A stretch of 64,000 nt of DNA from Asterionellopsis glacialis (Eukaryota > Bacillariophyta > Plagiogrammaphyceae > Rhaphoneidales > Asterionellopsidaceae): assembly GCA_014885115.2 (NCBI GenBank), contig WKLE02003690.1:1-64000 (forward strand). Direction: 5' to 3'. Shown here piece by piece: positions 47,501-56,739 of the stretch; within the stretch, counting starts at the first letter, position 1, and each line of letters begins with the position of its first letter. Both the position numbers and the translations under genes were made by a program. Below the pieces are notes generated by a model. The model saw nothing but the letters and a program-made list of their open reading frames with translations. It did no database searches and was not told the DNA's origin.

Positions 47501-48335
47501 GATTCGGATCCTTCATGTTGGGATCCATGGCTAATCCGAATGGATTACGAAATCCTAAATGATAGACTTCTTGACATTTGGTACCCTGACCACCTGCATT
47601 AGCAAATCGACGTGTATTACATCGTATACTATTCGGATCATTCATGAATGGATTACCAGGTGCAGGTTCACCTGTGTCTGTGATGCGCAATACTTTCCCC
47701 ATTAGATTATTAGGATGGTTAGCTGGATTATTCCCATTGGTGGGGTATTTACCATCCCCCGTGGCAATGTAGAGATACCCATCTGCACCAAAGGCACAGC
47801 CACCCCCACTGTGCATGGATCCCATGGGGGAGGTTTCAAACATGATATATTGGGAGTTAAAGTCAATCGTGTTGCCCACCATGGTAAATCTAGATAATCG
47901 GTTGGTAGGTGCAGCAATGTTGTTACTGATTTCACATTCGCAAGATCCTGTTTGTGTATTGACATGGACCCAATACAAGTATACGTAGCCATTTTCCGCA
48001 AAGTTGGGATGCAACACCATGGAAATTAATCCCCGTTCCGCACAGTTGTTACATGTGACAGCTTCCAAGGACAAGACTTTTGTGATGCGTTGAAAGTTGG
48101 CATTGTACAAGTACACACCCCCGGCACGTTCGGTAACTAGAATACGTCCATCTGGTAAAAAGGCCATATCTGTAGGTCGTTCCATTCCCGTCATGACGGT
48201 ACTAAATTGAAAACCAGGTTCTCTGACAATACCATTCTGGGCGTGGACTACTACATTGGAGGATGGAAGGCAAGAAAGTACCAAAAAAGACAATATTGCA
48301 GCAGTAGTGCGTGTCGCTGCTTTCTTACCAAACAT
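44538..48335 (-). CDS. Secreted fusion: sugar dehydrogenase (GSDH) - PKD - multicopper oxidase - bulb-lectin-like
   Basis: The 1265-residue protein starts at ATG 48335 with signal peptide (TTAAILSFLVLSCLPSSNVVV). Domains: about 35-465, a six-bladed propeller of the glucose/sorbosone dehydrogenase type (MERPTDMAFLPDGRILVTER, YLYIATGDG, GFRNPFGLAMDP); about 468-555, PKD (SVDPDGHAMTYEWDFG, HTYVNAGRYTATLTVED); about 575-1000, multicopper oxidase with all four copper motifs (NLHTHGLH, YWYHSHHHEA, HPFHTHLYH, MHCHVMQHSDSG); about 1018-1135, bulb-lectin-like (LQGDCNFLIRKDGAMQWKSD). A PSxSP linker and a C-terminal hydrophobic tail (about 1243-1265) suggest a GPI or membrane anchor. It probably couples oxidation of a sugar, metal or phenolic to O2 reduction at the cell surface. 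The order is intronless and continuous in one frame. Confidence 0.9.
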   Translation of the reverse strand: MFGKKAATRTTAAILSFLVLSCLPSSNVVVHAQNGIVREPGFQFSTVMTGMERPTDMAFLPDGRILVTERAGGVYLYNANFQRITKVLSLEAVTCNNCAERGLISMVLHPNFAENGYVYLYWVHVNTQTGSCECEISNNIAAPTNRLSRFTMVGNTIDFNSQYIMFETSPMGSMHSGGGCAFGADGYLYIATGDGKYPTNGNNPANHPNNLMGKVLRITDTGEPAPGNPFMNDPNSIRCNTRRFANAGGQGTKCQEVYHLGFRNPFGLAMDPNMKDPNHIRYMIGDVGSETWEDISLAESGPGFPSKHYGWPVYEGPCHESRSGGGSCNINNDYEQPLHFYDRPGPEGQTGAAITAGCFIPNGIWPQQYDGAYFYADLRRGRIYHMKYDPNRGCRGAQCPRQISQYVPVPIVEDEDPTRTHPLGSPLRLRFGSIDTNAMYMLTYNADGKIYKLINTQDPNRSPTAVIADLLYSVDAATGGITVTFDGRESVDPDGHAMTYEWDFGIDGVAKGTGPLVSHTYVNAGRYTATLTVEDERGVKNSKTVDIDTRNDLQPLETFEWKEGNGDCPAGYDACGVLEFCQNAFTRTISYGYRTPSCVSKGCLPGRSPVIRVQPGKKYKLTLHNAAPNGVAPTNLHTHGLHISGSGDADNVLREAHGGECLDYTWDIPADHPPGTYWYHSHHHEASLAQVGGGAYGLLIVDDKKQGVGNNSPPDWAFNELLLQVSADNSAKVMANGAHYEIFSIQANQWYRLRVSIVDPIAIPRELVFTQGCQVHRVASDGIWHSMIPGEQSNTYEMTGASRGDFAIRCGLNGTPNGAINIRWHGTVVAIVDIGSPALIPHTMTTWVPTRPFSLSGIASAIVPDENKFDITIQRATLNSLAWNPTVPLTTINYNEVHEWTISNSENHPFHTHLYHMMIVTEGGCGAHKQGEFYDTISGPPCTVRFKAADIGEMMVMHCHVMQHSDSGAMAWVDVNGPGMPVNNELADPFTCNVREQLGCPPAMAPTLPPIIRDETYLLFAKDDEVLGGQAKSSTPPGYSYRQYTDGRAVVLLGDFVVWEKTEEASMLYQEGEWVSKLQGDCNFLIRKDGAMQWKSDTRALNAANCFVGIYLGDDNQLKIGLREGDVDNPGAVYWEEDVLEFVTLNPTTEPSAKPSASPTASPTASPSIAPTAMPSVLASPAPSFAPTTQEETMVPTAEPTRKRLASPTKPLSLDLTLGLEDLNVLADANTHVNVSASTATSVLSFTTFTTMALTVALSAVMMYH

Positions 48336-49913
48336 GATGAAAAGAGAGAAAGAAATGTATATACTGTATTGCGAATAAGAACAATCGAGGAGAATCACAC
48401 GCCCAAGTGATTCTATATCAATTCTTCAACTCAAAAGTTTGGAAAGTATGTTTTGTTTTGTGACGGTTGTTTTTTATGACGAATGTTTTTTGTTGTTGCT
48501 GCAGTCAACAAGGTATGCTAGCTCCTCTAGAGTCCTACCGGTAGTTCAGTTAGTAAGAAAAGGTGCGGTGAATCCTAGAAAAAAACTGGCTGTTTGTATA
48601 GTAGCAGCGAGATTTAAATAATTATGCCGATACGCTTCGGATTCGTGACCAATATTTACTTGCTACTGATGCTGAGTAAGCATGGGTAGTTTTCTTTATA
48701 TTCTTCACGGGAAAACTTGCGCCAATTTATTCTTGTCGTAAAAGCCTTTCTTGGTGGCATGTGTGGTTTTGACAGTCCAATAAAGTGGAGTCTTGGTAGG
48801 TCCTACTGGCTGTACACTAGGATACCATTTTGTACCAGGTACACTATACCACATGTTCCTTACTTCTATATTAAAAACCGAACCACGACATCATTAACAG
48901 AGGGCGAGCGAGGGAATCTCATACCAAGTGCCAATTAGTTGGAATACCTGTAGATATGACTTTTACTGCTAGGGTACGTTTTCGGGACTACTGAGCGAGC
49001 ATGATTGAGCGAAGGCTCCGTCCACTTCCAATAAACAACGGAACATTTTCATTTGAAATCCAGAAAAATTCCCCAAATGGCAGTTGGAGAAGTCTTGTGG
49101 AATATTTTCCATGTGTGTACAAATTTTCCGTATGTACTACCAGTAATACATTTTCTTCAGATTGGTATATATGGTGTACTCTGGTATCTTGTCAAGAAAT
49201 TATTGACCACCGCACCTCCTTCTCAGTTGTCCAACACACACAAAAATGTACAAAGATGGGTACTTACAATACATTTTCTTAATATTTTACGAAGTCCCAC
49301 AATACTTTGTGGTACTGTACTTGTACAACGGGAATGTACACTCGTTTCATACTCCGCGTACAAGTAGGAGTACCAAATTAATTCATTCAAAAATATTTGA
49401 TATGTGTATTATCTTTTTTAGAGATATCGGATCAAGATGGCTGTCTACAAACCGCCAAAAAAAAAAGCGCCAAAGAGAATATTTTTTTTCCCAAGACTCC
49501 GGAGATGACTGGCGGACTGACAGACAAACAGTACGAAAATGAAAAACCTTATTTCTATTTTATTTATTTCCCAATCAAGTGTTGGATTCTCCGTACTGGT
49601 AGGCTTGGTAGGTACTGAACAGGTTCTTAGGACCAACTAGAACTCCTATAGATATCAGGTACTCGTACGATATATGGAACGGCTCGCGCACCCTGCATCA
49701 AACCCTAATTTTGAAAATTTGAAAGGCCCCACACTGAAATGTCTGCCCAAAAAAAAGAAAATCTTTTTTTGTTCTGCCATACTTCTGAAGAACCCCCCAC
49801 CCCGTCAAGGTGCTTACTACCAAAGGGAAAAATCGACAGTGTACGTAGCGTCATGATGAGGAGACTTGGTGGAGACAAGGTGAAAGAACCCAAAACTAAT
49901 TGACTTGTTGATC
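48336..49913. other. Divergent intergenic region, no gene recognised
   Basis: This 1.6-kb spacer holds CTCTAGAG at 48525-48532 directly followed by TACCGGTA at 48536-48543, and TACCAGGTA at 48833-48841. Frames up to about 104 codons occur but lack recognisable domains, and those I checked lack an ATG at their start. Confidence 0.45.
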
Positions 49914-52589
49914 ATGGTATCAGTAGCAGCAACCGTAGCCTTCATCATTGTTATCATAGCTACCCTTTCAGAAGCGTCACCTGTAGCAAAACATAAGAAT
50001 GCACATTGTGCCCAAAAATCTTCTCCACCTTGCAAACAATTTGATTGTACTGTCCGAAAGTTCGCACTTGAATTCGCTAGAAACAAACTCGATTGGTCGT
50101 CCTCCAGTGACGCAAGTCGTCATGTATATGATGCGCTTCGTTTGAACGAATGCGGAGGCATAATGGAAAACTACAAAGACAATAGTGTGGTGGTTGACCA
50201 AGACAAGAAACAATGGAAAAGCATACGAAATCGTCGTCGCAATCAAGTTTCTACTGTAGAATTTTCTGATCCTTCTAACACTTCACAACATCAACAACAA
50301 CGAAAGATTTTCGTGGATGCCGTGAAAGGACATGACAATGCAGATGGAAGTATGGATCGTCCATTGAAAACTATAGTGGCCGCACGGGATTTGGCTCGTA
50401 CAATGATACTTGACACTGTACATCAACCAATCATTATTTTCTTACGCGGTGGCCGATACTTTTTCAAGGAAACACTTGTACTTGATGAGAGGGATCATGG
50501 TATCACTATCGAGGCATATAATAACGAAAAGGTGATTTTAAGTGGAGGCCATGAATTGAACCTCATGATGCGTCCCACGAATGCAGATCCTAGAATATAT
50601 TATTGTGACAACCGTTCTCCAACAAATAATGGAAGAGGCTCTTCTCCTACTCCGTATTATGACTTTACATTACTGTTCAAAAGAGCAAGCAGCACCGATG
50701 GAGCAGCTGATGATGAACGTTTAGTTTGGGCCCGTGAACCCAATGGACATCCTGAACGTGATCAACAGCCTGATGGATACGCAACTGCATCAGGCAGAGG
50801 TAGTGCAGGGAAATGGCCTGATTTGGGAAAGGATGGAATTCATTTGGCAGTCAAGGAGCCTCGACGAAATTCCTCCGTCTATCCCTTTTTTGGTGAAGAT
50901 TTGGATCCTCGTGGTGGTGGTAATTGGTATCACGTCGGAGGAGATGCAACTCGATTTGTGGATCGACGTGGATTTTGGAATGGATCAGTACCCATGGGGC
51001 TCAAGTACAATGAGACGACCTTCGATGCATCGGGTTGGACTCCACAAGGGTATAGGGGTGCTATAGCTCATGTCTTTCACAACGCTCTGTGGGGAAACTG
51101 GCAATTTCCCATTCGCTCTGTGGATCAAAGCAATCAACAGATTTACTTTCACCAAGGAGGATGGCAAGAAGGACGTGGTGGCGACATTAACCAGAATCCA
51201 TTTTTTGTCGAAGGGGTAAAAGAAGCTCTGGATGCACCGGGCGAGTGGTGGCTGGATCGAGATGATCAAGTGCTATACTACTACCCACACCCAAACGAGA
51301 CAGGTCATAGTGATGGCGCCCCCGACTGTGAGGTACCAATGAAATTTGTTGCTCCGCACCTGAAACGTCTTGTTGCAATTGCAGGATCATCCGAAACAGA
51401 TCCAGCCATAAATATAACCCTTCGTGGCTTGACCTTTGCTCACACGGCAAACACATTCCTAGACAAATATGAAGTCCCATCACCAGGTGATTGGTCCATT
51501 CGAAGAGATGCGTCGTTGTTTGTTGAAAATGTAGAGGGGCTCACTGTCGACTTGTGCCGCTTCGTTCGGACTGGAGGAAATGCCATATTTCTCTCTGGCC
51601 ACGTCAAGTCGTCACATCTTTCTCGGAACGAGTTTGCCTGGATTGGTGATAGCGCAATAGTTTCTGTTGGACGATTAGAGATGGCCGATGGTTTCACTGT
51701 AAATGCTTTCCCCGAGGATATCATTATAAGAGCCAATCATTTTCACGAGATTGGTATACATGGGAAGCAAACGAGTGCTCTCTTTGCGGCTCTCAGCTGT
51801 AGAATATCGTTTTTGGACAATGTCGCTTACAATGGGCCAAGAGCCGGGGTCAATCTGAACGATGCTTTCTGTCATGGGCACAGAATAAATGGAAATCTAC
51901 TTTTTAACTGGGTCAGAGAGACTCAAGATCATGGCCCAATTAACACTTGGAATAGAGCAATGTATGTTCAACGAGATCCCATAACGAATGAACCAACACT
52001 CGTTCCAGAATGGGCTCGTATCAGCCAAAATTTTATCATGAACGGACCTAGTGGCAACCGGGATCTTGGCAATCTCTTTCCAGCAATCGATAATGATGAC
52101 GGTAGTTCTCATTTCTTCATTTCGAAAAACTTTTTGGTTTATGGCGGCGCAAAGAACTACTTGGGGCAAGACAAAGTATGGACAGAAAACCTCATTGCCT
52201 ACCCTGGACGATGGTCCGGTGACCCTTGCGCCCAGCTTTGGGCCGGAAAGAAGAATCGCTTTCAGGGAAATACATGCATTTTAGGGCCTGATAATGAGCC
52301 CATTGGTCTTGATAGCACAAGGCAAGGATTTGAGTGTGTCATAGACTGGGCTAACGTCTCGGCACTTGAGTTTGTTGCCAGATCTGCAAATAATACATAT
52401 TATCTCAACCGGGAAATGGATCAATGGGGATTTTACTGCGGAAATGGCACTTCATCGCAACACTTTTTTACAATGGACGAAATGAAATCAAATGGATGGG
52501 AACAAAATAGCTCTATCCGCGAGTCTAAAACGCTGTCAGACGAAGCGATCATTCGAATGGCCAAAGAATTATTGCAAATGCCATTGTAA
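49914..52589 (+). CDS. Secreted right-handed parallel beta-helix protein, possible glycoside hydrolase or polysaccharide-active enzyme
   Basis: The 891-residue protein starts at ATG 49914 with a hydrophobic signal segment (VAATVAFIIVIIATLSEA). A short Cys-containing N-terminal region (CAQKSSPPCKQFDC) precedes IFVDAVKGHDNADGSMDRPL, the entry of beta-helix proteins with the pattern 'VDxxxGxDxxDGSxxxPLKT'. The helix continues with FLRGGRYFFKETLVL, IEAYNNEKVILSGG and later rungs to about residue 800. RETQDHGPINTWNR is a conserved-looking acidic loop that could be part of an active site. The layout resembles GH141-like and related beta-helix carbohydrate enzymes of marine bacteria, but I cannot assign the family or substrate. 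Several NxT/NxS sites fit extracellular glycosylation. There is no intron. Confidence 0.75.
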   Translation: MVSVAATVAFIIVIIATLSEASPVAKHKNAHCAQKSSPPCKQFDCTVRKFALEFARNKLDWSSSSDASRHVYDALRLNECGGIMENYKDNSVVVDQDKKQWKSIRNRRRNQVSTVEFSDPSNTSQHQQQRKIFVDAVKGHDNADGSMDRPLKTIVAARDLARTMILDTVHQPIIIFLRGGRYFFKETLVLDERDHGITIEAYNNEKVILSGGHELNLMMRPTNADPRIYYCDNRSPTNNGRGSSPTPYYDFTLLFKRASSTDGAADDERLVWAREPNGHPERDQQPDGYATASGRGSAGKWPDLGKDGIHLAVKEPRRNSSVYPFFGEDLDPRGGGNWYHVGGDATRFVDRRGFWNGSVPMGLKYNETTFDASGWTPQGYRGAIAHVFHNALWGNWQFPIRSVDQSNQQIYFHQGGWQEGRGGDINQNPFFVEGVKEALDAPGEWWLDRDDQVLYYYPHPNETGHSDGAPDCEVPMKFVAPHLKRLVAIAGSSETDPAINITLRGLTFAHTANTFLDKYEVPSPGDWSIRRDASLFVENVEGLTVDLCRFVRTGGNAIFLSGHVKSSHLSRNEFAWIGDSAIVSVGRLEMADGFTVNAFPEDIIIRANHFHEIGIHGKQTSALFAALSCRISFLDNVAYNGPRAGVNLNDAFCHGHRINGNLLFNWVRETQDHGPINTWNRAMYVQRDPITNEPTLVPEWARISQNFIMNGPSGNRDLGNLFPAIDNDDGSSHFFISKNFLVYGGAKNYLGQDKVWTENLIAYPGRWSGDPCAQLWAGKKNRFQGNTCILGPDNEPIGLDSTRQGFECVIDWANVSALEFVARSANNTYYLNREMDQWGFYCGNGTSSQHFFTMDEMKSNGWEQNSSIRESKTLSDEAIIRMAKELLQMPL

Positions 52590-52833
52590 GATGCGTGTAA
52601 GAATCATTAGAACATACCAGCGTCTGCCGCGGGAGCGGGTCGATTTGAGACATATCCCTCAAAATAGTCAACTTTATTTTATCTCACATGAATGCATTAG
52701 AGTAGAACATATAAGAAGTACGTGCATGCTTACACAATAGCCATGACGATTAGCACCAATGATGCCTAGGGGTGCCGAGATTCCGGCAGCACATTGGCTC
52801 CGGGGGGGGATAACGATAACCTAAGTGTCCTTA
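52590..52833. other. Convergent 3' flank
   Basis: This 244-bp spacer between convergent genes has a G8 run at about 52804 and no recognisable feature. Confidence 0.35.
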
Positions 52834-55694
52834 TCAAAACTCTTTGAACAGTGCATTTTCTGCCGGACTTATCGGTGGGTCTTTCTGTTGACCCTTATCC
52901 TCCAAATGACTCCAATCATCAAAGTTCGATGCATCCAATGGATCCTTCACTTCTGGTACCCAAGGTGCATCCAATTCTTTACAACGGAGTTTACCAAAGT
53001 CGAACCCATCAAACCATGCATGTCTGAAAATATCTTTGGGTCCACTATATAATGATCCCAAACGTTTGGATGGGTCTGTTTGAAGCAATCGAGAACATAT
53101 GTCTTTACATTCGTCACTCATCACATCTGGGTGAGGATCGGGGTACACTCCAGCTACGATACTTTTAAACAGATTGATCTGATCCGTGCCTTCTACATAA
53201 AATGGAGTTTGTCCTACAACCATTTCGTAGATGAGACATCCTAGAGAAAAGTGATCTGCACCTTTATCATGACCTGTTGTAGTTATGCAGTATACAAAAA
53301 GTTCCAAATGACAGCAGTAAGGAAATGAAAAAATCACAAGCGAAGATTACAAAGGTAGGTGGAAGACCAATCCGTAGATGACACCTACCTCTATTCAGAA
53401 TAACCTCTGGAGCAATATAAAGCGGTGTTCCACAAAGTGTGTATGTCTTGTTTTCTACAACCTTGGCTGTTAGTGAATTGAGAAAATGGAGAAGGCGGGG
53501 TGTGCTGGTTAGAAGACCTGCCAGGCTAAGCCATGTTTGGATACAAAGTCAAAGGCAAATGAACGTACCAAATCCCAAATCAATAATGACTGGATAACCC
53601 TCATTGTCAATCAGAACATTCTCCGGCTTCAAGTCTCGGTAGACGATATTCCTTCGATGCATGTATGTTAAGGCCTCTAATATGCCAGCAGCATAAAACT
53701 TGGCATCCTTTTCATTGATCCCATCATGGTATTCTTGATGTAATAACTGGAACAGTTCTCCCCCTTGAACCAAACGAAGTAACAAATACACACGAGCAGG
53801 ATCTTGAAAGGTAGCAACAAGACGAATAATAAATTGGTGGTTCAATTTTGACATGATGTTCATCTCTTGTACGACCCCGCGTGCTTGTCCATTTTGAATT
53901 AACTCGTGCTTGCTTTGAATTTTAAGTGCAAAGGCTTCATTCTTTCCTGCGTGGTTGATTCGGCTTGCAAGCCACACCTGACCAAATGTACCTGCACCAA
54001 GAATTTGACGTCGTTTAAATTCCTTCACATGCTTGGCTTTTGTCCCAACCATAGAGGACTTTCGTGGTCTATCTGTACCAATTCTGGTAGTATCAATAAC
54101 GTCTCGTGCCTGTTGTAGCTGAAGTAATCCTAATTGGGAGTCTTCTAATACCTCAATCGTATACTTGCATTTGACTATAGGCTTTCCAGTATCACCTCGG
54201 TTGTCAGCCAATAGTTGGTCTTCTCCAAAGAATCCGTCCTTTGTTAAAATACGACAATACTCGGGAAATCTTGACGACTTGAGTTCAATCCGTCCCTTTC
54301 GAACGAGGTAGAGAGTTGCAGGACATCTCTTGCCTTCCTCGACAATAACTGTACCAGCTTTGAAGTTCTCCTCCACAATCAATTCAGCTAGATTTGATAA
54401 TTCGGAAGGATTCAGATTAGTATTTTGAACATGTTGAATACCAGCCTATCCAATAAAAATAGATTAAAAAAGATAAATGTGCAGTTGAATTAGAAAACGT
54501 CACCTACAAACCCTTTGTTCCTCTAAAGAAAGAGGCCACCCTTTATTTTTTTTTCAGTGCGTTTCTTACCAATTTCTTTCTATCTTGAACTTTATGAACT
54601 AGTGATTCCAGCGATCCAACAGTACTAGCAAATGTGTCATGGTCAATGACAAAGCATGTTACGTCGGTTTTGGCATGATAATCACCAATCATTGGCTTTT
54701 CTGCCAAGATTAAATTATCACCAAAGAAATCACCAGGTCCCAATTGTTGATCAGCACATGATCTACCACCCATTTCACAGTTTGTGAGTCTAACTTTCCC
54801 TTCTTCGATAATATAAAATCCATCGACTGCACCTGTCGCGCCCGCCACTGAACCCTTTTGAAACATGTAGTGTCCCTCTGGGAATTGGCGAGGTACCATA
54901 ACAGATGCAATCTTGTTAAACGCTTCATCATCTAAATCTTTAAAGTACGGAATCTTTTTCAACAAGTCTTTCTTTTCTTTTTCTGTTTCTTGCGTTTGTG
55001 ATAGTAAAATATGTTTAAATGTGTTTTGATCGAGACGCCATAAGTCGCATTTACTTTCAGCTATACAATTTGCTGCACGTGGTGATGTATACAACAATGC
55101 CAATTCACCGAATGAATCGCCACTGGAGGCTTGTCCAACATTTTTATCATTGACTTCGAACCGTACAGTACCAGATTCAATAAGATAAAAATAATCACCA
55201 TCATCACCTTTGTTAATAATAGATACGCCAGATGAAACAGTAATTTTTTCAAATGCTAATACAAGAGTGGAAGATTCTTTGCCTGTTAAATTAGCAAAGA
55301 CAAAGTTCTTAAGCATGCCTTTTGTAATAAAATCTGTTTCCAATGTCGTCTTGGAGAATACCGGTGGTTGATAACCAGATTCGAGTTCAAATGGTTTGGC
55401 ATAAATATTTGCCAAATGGTGAGGATACTTATGTTCACCTGAATGGCGTTTGCCAAGATACGTCGCATCTAACCGAATGCTATAAAAATCCTTGTCAGAA
55501 GCTGCAACATTTTGTGGTGATATTGGGTGGTTCACTTCCGTTGGACTGTGATTCGATCCTAAACCATGTTCAGATGATGATTCTATAGCAGCAGTCAAAT
55601 ATTGCAGCTGTTGTTGCTGTAGCTGTTTCTGTTCTCTAGCCTTTTGTGCGATTGCCACATAATCAATATCGTCCTTGCTAGGACCGCAACCCAT
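52834..55694 (-). CDS. Cyclic-nucleotide-dependent protein kinase (PKG-type), N-myristoylation motif
   Basis: There are four exons, 55694-54570, 54445-53569, 53466-53389 and 53273-52834 (2520 nt, 839 residues). MGCGPSK is a likely N-myristoylation plus palmitoylation signal. cNMP-binding domain A (about 125-240) has the complete phosphate cassette GELALLYTSPRAANC with its Arg. Domain B (about 250-365) has FGDNLILAEKPMIGD and lacks that Arg. Domain C (about 385-490) is also degenerate. The kinase follows: GAGTFGQVW P-loop (about 521), FALKI (Lys), YRDLKPENVL, DLGFAK (DLG rather than DFG), LCGTPLYIAPEV and the AGC tail ending FKEF. It should phosphorylate Ser/Thr when cGMP or cAMP binds. The multiple binding domains with degenerate members recall alveolate PKGs. 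The 78-nt third exon carries the DFG-to-APE activation segment. Confidence 0.92.
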
Positions 55695-56739
55695 TTTGTC
55701 AAATAAATGAACAAGATCGAAAGCAATAACTCTAGTCAGACCTTAGAGATGTATACAGTGGTCAATCGAAAGCAATCTCTGTGACTGCCCGTTTTCCTTC
55801 TTTTCCTACGAAAAGTGTATCGCAACTGATTGCAGTTCCATGTGTGTGATTGGGGATCAGCAAAAAAAAGAGCTATCAAGACTGCGATCACGCAACAAAT
55901 GTAAACGCTCTAGGTCCCAGTAGCGTTGTACAAGATCCAGTAGCTCCTATACCGGTAGGACCTCAAGAACTCCCTCCACAGGAGCCTCTAGTCGTACCTG
56001 TAGGACTCTAGAGAGAGGACCCTCTCTAGTCCTAGGAAGGTCAATTATACTTTCTACCGGTAACGGTAGGACTAGATAGGTAGGACCGTGTTGAGTCCCG
56101 GCGGGAGAGTAAAAAAAGGATGTCCGAAAAATTTGGCTGTACCAGTACTGTGCTTACCTTCTTATATTTGAATTGTTGTCAGGAAGTAAAGAGTACCAGG
56201 TATCCATTTAACGAAGGGCTTTCATTTCATGAGTTATTATCTAAAGTATTTAATACCTATCTTAAGTACAAAATTTTGGATCCACAATTTAATTAATTAA
56301 AAAAATGTGTTATTCTTTACTGTTAATTATTGAAAAGATTATATTGATCTAATTATAGGTGACCGAGAATAAAAAAATAGTAGTACAGTAATTACGTAAA
56401 AAAAACTCGATGAGTGGGAGGCTTACAGACACTCTACAGTACAATACTTTCAACTTTACAGTACAGGTAAGCTTTGAAAGCGTGAATCGATACCAAGTCG
56501 GCAGTCACTGACGGTCATGGCTTCCGTAAAGTTTCAGCGCAAAACCAACAACCAAGTTGGGAAAGTATAGATAAAGAAGAGAGTCATCATCCGTCACTCT
56601 CTACTGGAGAAAGAGTTTTCCTTCTTGTTGGATTAGATTAGTTGACCTAAACGTTCATCTTTTTCGGCGGCAAATGAAGTAAAGCATATAAACAAGGCGG
56701 TTCGTAATAACACAGCAGTAACGACGACAGTCCTGAAAG
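55695..56739. other. Divergent promoter region with palindrome-rich cluster
   Basis: This spacer lies between the kinase (minus) and the giant PSxxPS protein (plus). The part 55908-56100 is a dense cluster of GGTAGGAC/GTCCTACC-related words (listed separately). TACCAGGTA lies at 56194-56202. No gene is supported. Confidence 0.5.
55908..56100. repeat. Cluster of short palindromic words
   Basis: Within 190 bp I read TACCGGTA twice (55950-55957 and 56055-56062), CTCTAGAG at 56006-56013, CCTAGG near 56030, and several GGTAGGAC or TAGGAC words on both strands. The same words occur one or two at a time in other spacers of the window. This is the densest copy. The function is unknown; it may be a degenerate mobile-element remnant or a transcription-factor landing zone. 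Confidence 0.55.

Noticed and set aside
48536..48600. GTAGTTCAGTTAGT, similar to a tRNA D-arm region
   Set aside because: No matching acceptor stem, anticodon arm or T-loop GTTCRA sequence follows at the right distance.
49053..49367. 104-codon frame between the oxidase and beta-helix genes
   Set aside because: Overlapping frames in all phases, no domain, no codon bias, A/T-rich spacer.
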